A DNA stretch of 64,000 nucleotides from Butyrivibrio sp. X503 (lineage in GTDB: Bacteria > Bacillota > Clostridia > Lachnospirales > Lachnospiraceae). Below, piece by piece: positions 17,138 to 26,336 of this stretch. The DNA lies in contig NZ_RAIQ01000008.1 in the NCBI RefSeq assembly GCF_003625475.1, positions 1-64,000 of the forward strand. The letters are read 5' to 3'. How positions within the stretch are numbered: the first letter of the stretch is position 1; every line of letters begins with the position of its first letter. The position numbers and the translations under genes were made by a program. The notes below the pieces were generated by a model. It saw nothing but the letters and a program-made list of their open reading frames with translations, ran no database searches and was not told the DNA's origin.

Positions 17138-18274
17138 ATGATGAAAGTTAGTGTTATTACACCTTTATATCATGGAAAAAAATATATTAACAGACTATTT
17201 ACCATGATTGAATCAGCAGCTGAAAATGCAAAACAAGTTGCTAAAGTTGAATGGATTATTTCAAATGACGATCCATCAGAAGAAATAGATAATCAATTAG
17301 TTTCCGATAAGATGGATATAGTGATAATAAACACGAATATAAATAGGGGGATTCAAGGTGCGCGTGTAAAAGGGCTTGAGAAGTGTACTGGTAATTATAT
17401 CTTGTTTTTGGATCAGGATGATACAATACATCCTGAATGGATAAGTAGTCAATGTAGAGCAATAGGAGATGCAGATGCTGTTGTTTGTGATGCAATATAT
17501 GATGGAAAGCCTTTATATAAAGAGGGAACGATAAAAGATTCGTTAGATTTATGCATTACAAGAAAGTTTAATGTAGAACAGCACATTGGTTTTACATTGG
17601 GACAGACATTGATAAAAAAACAAAGTATTCCAAGGATTTGGCTAAGAAGATGTATGGTAACAAATTGTTGTGATGATCATTATCTTCTTATTTGTATGTA
17701 TGCATCAGATTGTGTTTTTGTAAAAAATGACAGAGTTTTATATGAGCATGTAAAGACAGGAAGCAATCAGTCTGAGGATTCTTACGTTTGGGTTAAATCA
17801 ACACATGAGCTAATTCATATTGTTGAGGACGAAAAGATTCTTTTGGGAGATGAGCTTCATAGTTTTATAAGAAGCAGGGAATTGCATATAGAAGAAGTTA
17901 TTAGCTATTATGAGGATCGACAACGAGAAGTTAATTTGCTCAGGAATATTTTGCTTTGTCAAAACGGTGAGGTCTCAATAAAGAAGGTAAATATAAGAGG
18001 CAAAAAAATTGCTATTTATGGATATCGTATTGGTGTCTTTTTTAAAAAGCTTCTTGAGGATGCTGGATTTATTAACCTATGCTACATAGATCGTAATTCA
18101 AAAAATATAGCGTCAGATATTCCGATATATAAGATGGAAGACACTCCGGAAACAGTAGATTGTATTATAGATACTCTAGTAAATGATAAATATAAGAGAG
18201 ACATTAGAGAATACTATGAAAAACAGTTACCTAATGCTCTAGTTATAGAAGCTCGAGATATTTTTGATATATAA
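17138..18274 (+). CDS. GT2-family glycosyltransferase with C-terminal Rossmann-like module
   Basis: 378 residues. Residues 1-230 are a GT-A glycosyltransferase: VSVITPLYHGKKYI at the start and FLDQDDTIHP (the DxD-type metal site) near 90-99. Residues about 285-378 are the shared module, here at the C-terminus (IAIYGYRIGVFFKKLL, CYIDRNSKN, IPIYKMED), with the first glycine loop altered to YGYRIG. It transfers a sugar from an NDP-sugar in the cytoplasm. RBS AGAGG lies 7 bases before 17138; ATG at 17141 is equally possible. Confidence 0.82.
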   Translation: MMKVSVITPLYHGKKYINRLFTMIESAAENAKQVAKVEWIISNDDPSEEIDNQLVSDKMDIVIINTNINRGIQGARVKGLEKCTGNYILFLDQDDTIHPEWISSQCRAIGDADAVVCDAIYDGKPLYKEGTIKDSLDLCITRKFNVEQHIGFTLGQTLIKKQSIPRIWLRRCMVTNCCDDHYLLICMYASDCVFVKNDRVLYEHVKTGSNQSEDSYVWVKSTHELIHIVEDEKILLGDELHSFIRSRELHIEEVISYYEDRQREVNLLRNILLCQNGEVSIKKVNIRGKKIAIYGYRIGVFFKKLLEDAGFINLCYIDRNSKNIASDIPIYKMEDTPETVDCIIDTLVNDKYKRDIREYYEKQLPNALVIEARDIFDI

Positions 18275-18286
18275 AGGGGGATTGTA

Positions 18287-19798
18287 TTGAATCGAGAGAA
18301 TGAACTTATAGATAGAATAAAAGATGAAGAGCGGATATTTATCTATGGAGCTGGTATGGTGGGGAGATTGGTGTTGAAGAGACTACTATACCAAGGGATA
18401 CGGAAAGAACATATAGTTTTTCTTACAACAAATCCGATTGATAATTGCTGGCTTGATGGTTGTCCTATATATACCTGTTCAAATCATATCCTTGATAAAG
18501 GCGTGGTTATTGTTGCAACTAAGGAACGATTTCACGAAGAGATTATTAATAATTTAAGTTTGAACGGGTGTGATATACCGATTATTATTTGTAATTCTGA
18601 ATTGTGTTCGGATCTTGAGAATAATCATATGAGGTTATATCCGGTACCGGATAATGGGGAGATTATAGATGTTCTATTAATGACATCAGATAATTACAAA
18701 GGATCAGGAGCATTTCTTTGCGCAGTAGAATTATGTGAGCAAATGAATCAATCTGGAATTAAGATGATGATTATTCTTCCTGAATATGGTGAGGGAGAAG
18801 ATATTTTAATAGAAAGAAAACTTCCTTATGCGTACATACCATCAAAAAATTGGTGTGTAGATAAGAACAATAATTATACATATAATTTATTTGATAATAG
18901 ATATGCTAGACAGACAATTAAAGAGGTTATTATATCTCATAAGGTGAAAATAATACATAATAACACCTCTTATACATATGTGGGGGCTGAGGCAGCTATT
19001 GAGGCAGGTATCACTTATGTTTGGCATTTACGAGAAAATATAAGCTATCAGGGACAGAGGTTTATTGATGAAAAATATACCGCCAAACTTATGAACGGAG
19101 CTGGAAGGATTATTTGTGTTTCGCAGTTTGAAAGTAAAGCGTATGAGTTTTTAGATTGTGAAAGAATTTCAGTGGTTTATGATGGGATTGAAGAAAATAG
19201 TTTTATGCCGGCTAATAATGATCGTTTTAGTGGAAGTGAGGTGAGAATAGTCAATGTTGGAGGAATTAACGAGTTAAAAGGACAGGAAGATATTATACGA
19301 GCGGCTGCTATTCTTAAGAATTCAGGGATGACTTTTTCTGTTAAATTAGTTGGAAGAGGCGATGAATTGTATATAAATGGTTTAAAATTACTTGTGGCTG
19401 AAAACCATATGGAAAAAGAAGTATCTTTTATTGGCTTCTCTGATAATGTAAAGCGGATTTATGATAGCTCGGATATAGCCATAATTTCTTCTAGAGCAGA
19501 CTCTTTTGGTAGATTTACTGTTGAAGCTATGTGTTCTGGCTGCTTAATGATTGGTGCGAATGCAGGTGCCACCCCAGAAATAATACGCAACGAAATAAAT
19601 GGATATTTATATAATGTAGGTGATTATCATCAATTGGCAAGAGTGATAATCAATGCTTACAAAAATAAAAAAAAGGTCAGAGAATTAATAGACGAAGGAA
19701 TAAGAACCGGTAAACAGTATACTGTAACATCAAATATGAAAAATATCAAAGAAATATATGATGTGTTGTCAGGTAAAGGAGAGGGCTGTGAAGTATAA
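18287..19798 (+). CDS. GT4-family glycosyltransferase with N-terminal Rossmann-like module
   Basis: 503 residues. Residues 1-105 are the shared module (IFIYGAGMVGRLVLKR). Residues about 120-500 are a GT-B glycosyltransferase: VNVGGINELKGQEDII in the donor domain and the EX7E-type site SRADSFGRFTVEAMCSG, ending in a tail after GATPEII. It begins with TTG after AAAGGGGG at 6-7 bases. The GTG start of the next gene overlaps its last 11 bases, so the two are translationally coupled. Confidence 0.85.
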   Translation: MNRENELIDRIKDEERIFIYGAGMVGRLVLKRLLYQGIRKEHIVFLTTNPIDNCWLDGCPIYTCSNHILDKGVVIVATKERFHEEIINNLSLNGCDIPIIICNSELCSDLENNHMRLYPVPDNGEIIDVLLMTSDNYKGSGAFLCAVELCEQMNQSGIKMMIILPEYGEGEDILIERKLPYAYIPSKNWCVDKNNNYTYNLFDNRYARQTIKEVIISHKVKIIHNNTSYTYVGAEAAIEAGITYVWHLRENISYQGQRFIDEKYTAKLMNGAGRIICVSQFESKAYEFLDCERISVVYDGIEENSFMPANNDRFSGSEVRIVNVGGINELKGQEDIIRAAAILKNSGMTFSVKLVGRGDELYINGLKLLVAENHMEKEVSFIGFSDNVKRIYDSSDIAIISSRADSFGRFTVEAMCSGCLMIGANAGATPEIIRNEINGYLYNVGDYHQLARVIINAYKNKKKVRELIDEGIRTGKQYTVTSNMKNIKEIYDVLSGKGEGCEV

Positions 19799-21104
19799 AA
19801 ACTACGAACAAGCAAGGGCTGAGATATGGAAAGAACTGATTGGTGGGCTGTATATTGGTGGTGAATCTCCCATTATTCTTTTTGGCTGTGGTTGGATGGG
19901 TACAGAACTTGTAAAGTGTTTTGGCAAAGATATTAGAGAAAGGCTTGTGGGTTTTTGTGATAATAATAAATCTTTATGGGGAACAAAGAAATATAATATT
20001 GAAATTAGATCTCCTAAAGAATCATTAATCCTTTTTCCTGAAGCTATATTTATTATAGCTATTGCAAGAGGGGCATTAGAAGTAAAAAAGCAGTTGATTG
20101 ATATAGGCATTGCAGAAGAAAAAATTAGAGTTTTTAGGTTGAATGACAATGGTGTTGCTATAAGAGGATATTTATCTGAACGCCTAGGGGCTAAATATGA
20201 GATTGATTATGATTTTCCTGCAGAAGCGGATGTTCCTGTGGTGAGAAGTGTCGATAGAAATGAAAAAAGAGATTTTCGTGTTTCAATAGATGAATATTTA
20301 GGAAGACGTCTTGATAATAATGAACTTTTTGATGCTCCGGTCATTGATGAATATGAGAAATGCTATGGAAAGTATCTTGATATTTCTGAAAACAAAAATG
20401 AGGGCGAAGAAAACTCTGTAATAATTATGATAGCGAAGAGCCATATGGATTATTCAAATATGGAATTGGACAATCCTGATATTTATATTCCTATTCAGGC
20501 TGGGAGCGCACTTACTGATAAAGATATATGTGATTTGAAAGATAATCAAGGAGAAAATATATCGGATCGAAATTACAACTATTGTGAATGTAGTGTCCTA
20601 TATTGGGCTTGGAAAAACGGTTTTGCCAAAGAATATCAATATTTGGGATTAAGGCACTATAGAAGAAAATTTGAAATATCAGTTGAACAACTTAGGCATC
20701 TCTCCAGTAATGGTATTGATATTGTTCATTTAGATCCAATGTATCATGAGGATATAAGAGCTAGATTTTCATTTCACACAAAAAATGATAAAGATTGGGA
20801 TGTTATGAAACAAGCTATACATACTGTATTTCCGGAATATGATGAGGCCATGAGAATATATGAGAATCAGCATTTTGTTATCGGTTACAATATGAGTATT
20901 TTAAGACGAGATATATTTGATGATTACTGCAATTTTTTATTTGGAGTTTTGACATATGTTGAGGATTACTATCTTAAACGCTGCGATAGGAGGGATAGGT
21001 ACCTAGGTTTTTTGGCTGAAAATTTGTTTGGAATATATTTGATAAAAAATAAAAATAAATATACTCACGCTGTAACTAAGCTTGTTCCTTACATAAAGTA
21101 TTAA
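19788..21104 (+). CDS. DUF4422 glycosyltransferase-like protein, first of three, with N-terminal Rossmann-like module
   Basis: 438 residues from GTG 19788, chosen because AAAGGAGAGG lies just upstream; a longer reading from 19758 would lie inside the previous gene. Residues about 20-125 are the shared module (ILFGCGWMGTELV, GFCDNNKSLWG, RSPKES). Residues about 215-430 are DUF4422: IAKSHMD, PIQAGSAL, GENISDRN, YCECSVLYWAWKN, GLRHYRRKF, and the late YNMSILRRDIFD. DUF4422 proteins occur in capsule loci and are treated as glycosyltransferases. Confidence 0.82.
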   Translation: MKYKNYEQARAEIWKELIGGLYIGGESPIILFGCGWMGTELVKCFGKDIRERLVGFCDNNKSLWGTKKYNIEIRSPKESLILFPEAIFIIAIARGALEVKKQLIDIGIAEEKIRVFRLNDNGVAIRGYLSERLGAKYEIDYDFPAEADVPVVRSVDRNEKRDFRVSIDEYLGRRLDNNELFDAPVIDEYEKCYGKYLDISENKNEGEENSVIIMIAKSHMDYSNMELDNPDIYIPIQAGSALTDKDICDLKDNQGENISDRNYNYCECSVLYWAWKNGFAKEYQYLGLRHYRRKFEISVEQLRHLSSNGIDIVHLDPMYHEDIRARFSFHTKNDKDWDVMKQAIHTVFPEYDEAMRIYENQHFVIGYNMSILRRDIFDDYCNFLFGVLTYVEDYYLKRCDRRDRYLGFLAENLFGIYLIKNKNKYTHAVTKLVPYIKY

Positions 21105-21129
21105 ACAACATTTGAATATGGGAGATTGA

Positions 21130-22239
21130 ATGGAACAGTTGATAAGAACTAATAGTAATATAATGATTTTTGGGGCGGGGGATGTTGCCAAAGAAGTGTG
21201 TTTTTGTATGGAAAGAGAACCATATAACTGTAATGTTATTTCATTTTTGGTTAGTAGTATTGCAGAAACAACACCCGAAAAAATTGGCAATATTCCAGTC
21301 GTTAGTTTTTGCGAAGAAAATTTGGATAAAAACGCATTAATATTGGTTGCTGTTCTTGAAAAATATAGAGATGATATATGCGATTTACTAGATAGTCTAA
21401 ACGTGAAGAATAGAATATTTTTGACTTTTGAAAGTAATCTTTGGTCGGCTGTAAGACTAAAGACGTACGAAGAATACTGTTTGAGGGAGGGATATCCATA
21501 TAAATTTGGGGTAGATAGCTTGGCGAGTGATAAGACAATAGACTCAGAGAAGAAATCTGATATTTGTGTCTATGTGACCAGAAGCACAAAGGATAAGCCA
21601 ATCAAAACAGAATATAAGCCAAGAATATGGGAAGAAGAGATATATGCAGGAGCTGCATTGGATTTCATCGAAACCAATGTTATAGGAGATAACATGGGAG
21701 AAAATATATCCGATAAGAATCGCAAATATTGTGAATTGACAGCGATGTACTGGATGTGGAAAAATACAGATCATGATTACATCGGACTTTCCCATTACAG
21801 ACGCAGATTTGATTTTACGGATGAAGAAGTATCGAAAATAACGGCAGGAGATGCAGATGTTATTTTAACTACCCCTGTTATAAATGTACCTTCTGTTGAG
21901 TATATGTATGGTAAGAATCATGACATTAATGATTGGGAGATAATGAAAAAAGTGGTGAAAGATTTATCACCTGATTATGCTGATTCACTTGAGGCAGTTG
22001 CGGATTCCAATTACTACATTCCGTACAATATGTTTGTTATGAAAAAACAGGTATTTGATAAGTATTGTTCTTGGCTGTTTCCTGTTTTGGAGGAATGCGA
22101 AAAGATAATAGGCGATAAGGAAGATGTGTATCAGAACAGATATATCGGATTCTTGGCAGAGCGCCTGATGACAGCATATTTTCTGCATCACAAAGATGAT
22201 TACAATATAGTTTTTTGTAATAAACATTTCTTGGAGTGA
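21130..22239 (+). CDS. DUF4422 glycosyltransferase-like protein, second of three
   Basis: 369 residues. Residues 1-105 are the Rossmann-like module (IMIFGAGDVAKEVC, IPVVSFCEE). Residues about 140-365 are DUF4422 (YVTRSTKDKP, GDNMGENISDKN, YCELTAMYWMWKN, GLSHYRRRF, YNMFVMKKQVFD). The domain layout is the same as its neighbours, so the three are diverged tandem paralogues. It follows the first by 25 bases. A remnant gene start and an inserted nuclease gene on the other strand follow it. Confidence 0.82.
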   Translation: MEQLIRTNSNIMIFGAGDVAKEVCFCMEREPYNCNVISFLVSSIAETTPEKIGNIPVVSFCEENLDKNALILVAVLEKYRDDICDLLDSLNVKNRIFLTFESNLWSAVRLKTYEEYCLREGYPYKFGVDSLASDKTIDSEKKSDICVYVTRSTKDKPIKTEYKPRIWEEEIYAGAALDFIETNVIGDNMGENISDKNRKYCELTAMYWMWKNTDHDYIGLSHYRRRFDFTDEEVSKITAGDADVILTTPVINVPSVEYMYGKNHDINDWEIMKKVVKDLSPDYADSLEAVADSNYYIPYNMFVMKKQVFDKYCSWLFPVLEECEKIIGDKEDVYQNRYIGFLAERLMTAYFLHHKDDYNIVFCNKHFLE

Positions 22240-22251
22240 GAAGGGAAAGCG

Positions 22252-22290
22252 ATGAGGCTTGTAATTTTCGGAGTTCAGAACTACTTTCAT
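22252..22290 (+). pseudogene. Truncated 5' end of a further Rossmann-module gene
   Basis: AAGGGA and ATG at 22252 open a frame reading MRLVIFGVQNY, which matches the opening of the third DUF4422 protein downstream (MKTIIYGAQGY) in spacing and key residues (G, Q, Y). After about a dozen codons the frame runs into the terminator of the inserted nuclease gene. It still reads to a stop at 22386, but the sequence is then antisense to that gene. It looks like a gene broken by insertion. Confidence 0.5.
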
Positions 22291-22315
22291 AAAAACCCCC
22301 GCATTTCTGCGGGGG
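22291..22315 (-). terminator. Rho-independent terminator of the Rpn-like gene
   Basis: A perfect 8-bp stem, CCCCCGCA/TGCGGGGG, 4-base loop, followed on the minus strand by TTTTT. It is placed 39 bases past the stop of the minus-strand gene. Confidence 0.85.
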
Positions 22316-22353
22316 ATAGATACAAATTTATGCAACTTGAAAAAAATAAAAGT

Positions 22354-23214
22354 TTACTTTTTGTATTTTTCAAGCTCGGCTTGTAATTTGGCGATGGTGG
22401 CGTCTTTTTCAGCAAGTGAAGCATCCTTTTCAGCAACTACAGCTTCATATTTTTCTTCAGCATCAGTATAGCCCGCAGTGTACTGAGAGTTCATCTGCTC
22501 TCTGTAACGGCGCTGACCTTCAAGAGCCTCTTTAGCCTGATTGTCATAATTAAGTTCAAAGATCAAGGTGCCCACCTCCTCTATATCAGGATGATTCTTG
22601 GCTAAGGCTTTGAATTCTTCCCAGGTTGTTGCCTTGAAAAGATCAGCCCAATAGACAAGATTGTTTTGTTTATCTTCATCTGTAGCTTTGTCTGTGTGGT
22701 TTAATTGTAGCACATTTATACCAAATTTATCAGTATACAAGTGATGGCTTTTGAGATTGATAAGACGGTATTTCGCATAGAATTCCGGTTCTGCATGGGG
22801 GAGAAGCTCCTGATCGGTGATGCAAAATAAAGTTGTGGGTTTGACTAGGGAATAATTGTCGCCATTGCCGATGTTGTCATATGCGCGGCACAGATAGATT
22901 ATTGAGCGAGATGTCCAATACTTGTCAGGGTATACCTGGAGCTCAATATTGAGAATCTCATTATTGTTGAGAGTGAGCTTTACATCCATGATTGTTTCTT
23001 TACCTGCGCTGTTGAGGTCAATGGGATTCGTGACAATGACACTTTTTACATCATCCGGAGATAGGCCTTTTAGGGCGCATACAAGGCCGGTTAAGGCTCT
23101 CTCGGATTTTTGCATGACATAATGGAACATCATGTCGCTCATGAGAGTGAACTCGATTTCTCCTGTTGCTGTTTCGTAGGTTAATGTTTTGCGATTGTCA
23201 TTTGTTTTTGACAT
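22354..23214 (-). CDS. Rpn-family PD-(D/E)XK nuclease / putative transposase
   Basis: 286 residues of the Rpn/YhgA-like (PDDEXK_2) family, recombination-promoting nucleases often annotated as transposases and spread in many copies in clostridia. It starts with a segment like FTLMSDMMFHYVM. The nuclease core is visible as MDVKLTL...ILNIELQV (D, E, Q). It ends in a short coiled coil with AEKDA repeats. The start at 23214 is chosen because AAAGG lies about 12 bases upstream; the frame stays open further, to 23319, without an RBS. It runs against the surrounding operon and has its own terminator, consistent with a transferred unit. Confidence 0.85.
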   Translation of the reverse strand: MSKTNDNRKTLTYETATGEIEFTLMSDMMFHYVMQKSERALTGLVCALKGLSPDDVKSVIVTNPIDLNSAGKETIMDVKLTLNNNEILNIELQVYPDKYWTSRSIIYLCRAYDNIGNGDNYSLVKPTTLFCITDQELLPHAEPEFYAKYRLINLKSHHLYTDKFGINVLQLNHTDKATDEDKQNNLVYWADLFKATTWEEFKALAKNHPDIEEVGTLIFELNYDNQAKEALEGQRRYREQMNSQYTAGYTDAEEKYEAVVAEKDASLAEKDATIAKLQAELEKYKK

Positions 23215-23263
23215 AATAGAATAAAATCCTTTCTGGATACGTAGATTTGGCGGATTCGCCATA

Positions 23264-23352
23264 CATCGGCTTAGAATTGTCATTGAAAGACTGCCGATGT
23301 TTTCTATGATATCAGACAAATCTTAAGAAATACTGTCGAAAAAACTTAAGAT
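23264..23352. repeat. Two inverted repeats upstream of the Rpn-like gene
   Basis: CATCGGC (23264-23270) pairs with GCCGATG (23293-23299). ATCTTAAG (23320-23327) pairs with CTTAAGAT (23345-23352). They fill the gap between the Rpn-like gene and the third DUF4422 gene and may be its promoter region or the edge of the inserted segment. No target-site duplication is obvious by eye. Confidence 0.6.
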
Positions 23353-23387
23353 TTTATGTAGATAGGTCAAATTGAGCAGGGGGCTAT

Positions 23388-24518
23388 ATGAAAACTATCA
23401 TCTACGGCGCCCAGGGTTATGCCCTTGGCACGTATGAAGCGATGAAAACTTTATATCCGGAGCGAGAGATTTTGTTCTTTATGGTTTCTAGCTTTGAAGG
23501 TAATCCGGTGGCGCTTGCCGGGGTTCCGGTAAAAGAGCTTGCGGATGTCTCTGCGTCTTTTTCTGATGAAGAGAAAAAAGAGATTGAAGTCATTATCGCT
23601 ACACCCGAGAACGTTCAGCAGGAGATAGAGGAGACGCTGGATGGATGCGGATTTAGTAATCACAGTAGACTTACTGGCAAGCGCTGGGGCGAGCTGATGG
23701 ATGCTTTCCATGCAAAGAGTGGAGAGTTCAAGCCGCTTGCGTCATATAAAGCGGTTAACGCTGAGAACGATAATGAGATACAGGAAAATGCGGCAGCAGA
23801 ACAGTCTTTTGATAAAGATAATTTTGGATTGAATATCTTTTTCGCCAGATCCCACAAAGATAAAGAACTTAAAACCAAGATAATCAGACCGGATTATATG
23901 CATCCTATTCAGGTGGGCGCGGCAAATACAGATGAGCGGATCGCTGAGATTACGGATGCTACAGGGGATAATATTTCTGCCAAGAACGGCAACTACTGCG
24001 AGATTACAGGACTATACTGGATTTGGAAAAATAGTCTGCGTGACTCTGAATCTGAATACTTCGGCCTTGCCCAGTACAGGCGAAGCTTTGAATTAACTGA
24101 AGATGACCTTCGAAGGCTCTTTTGCAATGATATCGATGTTTTGCTTCCGTATCCACTTATGTACGAGCCGGATATCAATAAACATCATGAAAGATATTTA
24201 AAGGACGCGGACTGGACAGCTCTTTTGACAGCGCTTAAGGAGGTTAGTCCTGAGTACGCAGAAGCTTTCCCGGGAGTACTGGGGCAGCAGTGCATGTACA
24301 ACTACAATGTTATCTTAGCCAAGGCGCAGGTCCTTAAAGACTACTGTGAATGGCTTTTCCCCGTGCTTTCGCGGGTGGAGGAGTTATCAGTACCCAAGGG
24401 AAGTGAGCGCGCCGACCGTTACATCGGTTATATGGTAGAGATACTTGAAACACTGTATTTTATGAAGAATGCAGACAGGCTTAAGATTGCGCATAAGGCG
24501 TGCAGGATGTATGTATGA
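23388..24518 (+). CDS. DUF4422 glycosyltransferase-like protein, third of three
   Basis: 376 residues. Residues 1-105 are the Rossmann-like module (TIIYGAQGYALGTY). Residues about 150-370 are DUF4422 (FARSHKDKE, PIQVGAAN, GDNISAKN, YCEITGLYWIWKN, GLAQYRRSF, YNVILAKAQVL). In the family motif (R/S)HYRR the His is replaced by Gln (AQYRR), unlike its two paralogues. Base composition is visibly richer in G+C than the DUF4422 genes upstream, so it may have a separate origin. A GCAGGGGG site precedes the ATG. Confidence 0.8.
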   Translation: MKTIIYGAQGYALGTYEAMKTLYPEREILFFMVSSFEGNPVALAGVPVKELADVSASFSDEEKKEIEVIIATPENVQQEIEETLDGCGFSNHSRLTGKRWGELMDAFHAKSGEFKPLASYKAVNAENDNEIQENAAAEQSFDKDNFGLNIFFARSHKDKELKTKIIRPDYMHPIQVGAANTDERIAEITDATGDNISAKNGNYCEITGLYWIWKNSLRDSESEYFGLAQYRRSFELTEDDLRRLFCNDIDVLLPYPLMYEPDINKHHERYLKDADWTALLTALKEVSPEYAEAFPGVLGQQCMYNYNVILAKAQVLKDYCEWLFPVLSRVEELSVPKGSERADRYIGYMVEILETLYFMKNADRLKIAHKACRMYV

Positions 24519-24566
24519 GGAAGCGCATTAAAGCCGCAAACGCGCTATTATCCAAGAAAGGTACCC

Positions 24567-24806
24567 ATGTTATTCGATTTCATTTTTGGAAAAAATAAGA
24601 AAACTACATCCATCCCTTCATACACCTACAATCCGACAAAAGAAAAGCCGATAATCCGGGCATCTATCTGTACCGGTGAGCAAGTTGCGGGCTTTAAAGA
24701 TTTAGTGACAGGTCAGTTCCACGAGATCATGCTGATCTGCAGCGATAAGGATGTTGAGGATTTCAAGAAGACTTATGGCATTGAGAAAGTGGAGAAGGAG
24801 TACTGA
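24567..24806 (+). CDS. Conserved small protein of unknown function
   Basis: 79 residues, no catalytic motif. The core IRASICTGEQVAGF and the ending DVEDFKKTYGI look like a compact conserved fold that I recall seeing in Lachnospiraceae without a secure function (sometimes mislabelled as a dehydrogenase). AAGAAAGG lies 7 bases before the ATG; a terminator follows within five bases of the stop. Confidence 0.65.
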   Translation: MLFDFIFGKNKKTTSIPSYTYNPTKEKPIIRASICTGEQVAGFKDLVTGQFHEIMLICSDKDVEDFKKTYGIEKVEKEY

Positions 24807-24809
24807 TAA

Positions 24810-24834
24810 AGTCGAGTGTCGAGCTCGGCTTTTT
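24810..24834 (+). terminator. Rho-independent terminator
   Basis: AGTCGAG pairs with CTCGGCT (one G-T pair) around TGTCGAG, followed by TTTTATGTTTT. It closes the operon that starts at 10.4 kb, or at least its last two genes. Confidence 0.7.
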
Positions 24835-24971
24835 ATGTTTTATCCATGCGAAATAATACATAGAGAAATACCATGTGAATATGGTACAATTAACAAGTGC
24901 CAATCACTGAGCGATTATGCTTCGCTAAGGCACAGAGAATAGATATACATGTTGAGGGTGAGAAAAAGCAT

Positions 24972-26252
24972 ATGAAGATAACATATAAAGGCATATTAGA
25001 TAAAGCTTTTGAGGTTTTGGGGATCATAACATTACCATATATTTTTATACTGAGTATCATTGCTAATCTGGGATACTATCAGAAATTGTTCTTTAGATCA
25101 CTTTTGATTCTGTTTGTCATATGGCTTGTGATTGGGATATGCAAGCGTAAGAATATCACGATTCCCCCAATTTATCGATTTATTATAGCGGTGACGACGA
25201 TAATTGTGTCAACCAGCAGTGTGAGCATTTATATCTTGCAGAGGAAAGGAGAACTGCACAATCCGGAGTGGACATATTTTGTGTACGTAGATGCAGCGGT
25301 TCTTTTGATCAGTATGATCATATATGTATGCAAGAAAGAGTTGTTTGATTTAGGACTTAGACTCACATCATTATTCGTGCTGTTGACCGGAGTATGGGGA
25401 TATATTGATTATATAAAGCTTGCCTTTGAGTATATCAATAAGGATAGAGCATATGTGTTGTCATATAGACCCTTCTCAATTTACATGAATCCTATACCTG
25501 CAGGGCAGATATTTCTGATGTTCCTATGGATACCTTTTTTTATGGGCAAAAGAGAACCTGATAAAAAAGAGCAGATAATAAATGCCGTTATAAGGACAAT
25601 AGTATACGTTCCGTTTATTATTCTGACAAAATCCAGAAGTATATGGCTTGGACTCATATTGACAGCTGTAGTGTGGTTTTTTATTTACAGAAAAAGCATT
25701 GTTTCAGGTTGGAAGCAGCTCTCTGTAAAGAAGAAATATATATGCGCGGTATTGATGGCTGCAATAGCATGTGTTGGGATTCCGGCTTTTATAAAGGTTG
25801 TTATTGCAAGATTCACAGGCCTCAAGGCGCAGCAGCCGTATTATCTGAGATTAAACTATATAAGATACACTCTGGAACAGTATGCAAATAGTAGATTACT
25901 TCGCAAGATATTTGGACATGGCCCCGGAAGAAGTAAGGATATGATAACCGCATCTCCATATTTTGAGCCACCTTATAACATCTGCGACAATGCATATATG
26001 TCGATGCTCTATGAGTGGGGGATTATAGCGATAATAGCTGTATTTGTCATCTATATATTTGCTTTTAGAATAGTAATTGATTCTGCAAAAGAAAACAGAA
26101 AAAGCATAGCTGTTTATTGTGCGTTTGCTGTTATAGCTTGTATAATACCAATCTTCTTTTATGAGGCCCAGATGTGGTTTATGGTTGGTACACCGATGGC
26201 TATATTTATAGCAGGTGGGGTGTATAAAGGGATGCAGCAATTGCATAAATGA
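24972..26252 (+). CDS. O-antigen ligase/polymerase-like membrane protein
   Basis: 426 residues with about ten hydrophobic segments. It has the Wzy_C/RfaL (PF04932)-like core: SRSIWLGL after a membrane helix, then the long extracellular loop with FGHGPGRSKD and DNAYMSMLYEWGI. Such proteins polymerise or ligate lipid-linked glycan outside the membrane. The start at 24972 is chosen (GAGGGTGAG upstream); the frame stays open to 24897. The leader holds a hairpin-forming stretch (GTGCC...GGCAC with inner AGCGA/TCGCT, 24897-24932). It precedes an ABC-export operon, where a ligase would be more expected than a polymerase. Confidence 0.75.
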   Translation: MKITYKGILDKAFEVLGIITLPYIFILSIIANLGYYQKLFFRSLLILFVIWLVIGICKRKNITIPPIYRFIIAVTTIIVSTSSVSIYILQRKGELHNPEWTYFVYVDAAVLLISMIIYVCKKELFDLGLRLTSLFVLLTGVWGYIDYIKLAFEYINKDRAYVLSYRPFSIYMNPIPAGQIFLMFLWIPFFMGKREPDKKEQIINAVIRTIVYVPFIILTKSRSIWLGLILTAVVWFFIYRKSIVSGWKQLSVKKKYICAVLMAAIACVGIPAFIKVVIARFTGLKAQQPYYLRLNYIRYTLEQYANSRLLRKIFGHGPGRSKDMITASPYFEPPYNICDNAYMSMLYEWGIIAIIAVFVIYIFAFRIVIDSAKENRKSIAVYCAFAVIACIIPIFFYEAQMWFMVGTPMAIFIAGGVYKGMQQLHK

Positions 26253-26336
26253 ATTGGCTGAGAGATTGCCATATTTTGGTAATTATACTATCATATTAGG
26301 GATTATTGATTAAATTAAGATGGTTGTACATTGTTT

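Noticed and set aside
19758-19787. Upstream extension of the first DUF4422 gene
   Set aside because: It lies within the preceding gene; GTG at 19788 has a strong AAAGGAGAGG at the right distance.
23215-23319. 35-codon upstream extension of the Rpn-like gene
   Set aside because: It has no RBS and covers inverted repeats; family members start near MSKTN-like sequence, and AAAGG precedes that ATG.
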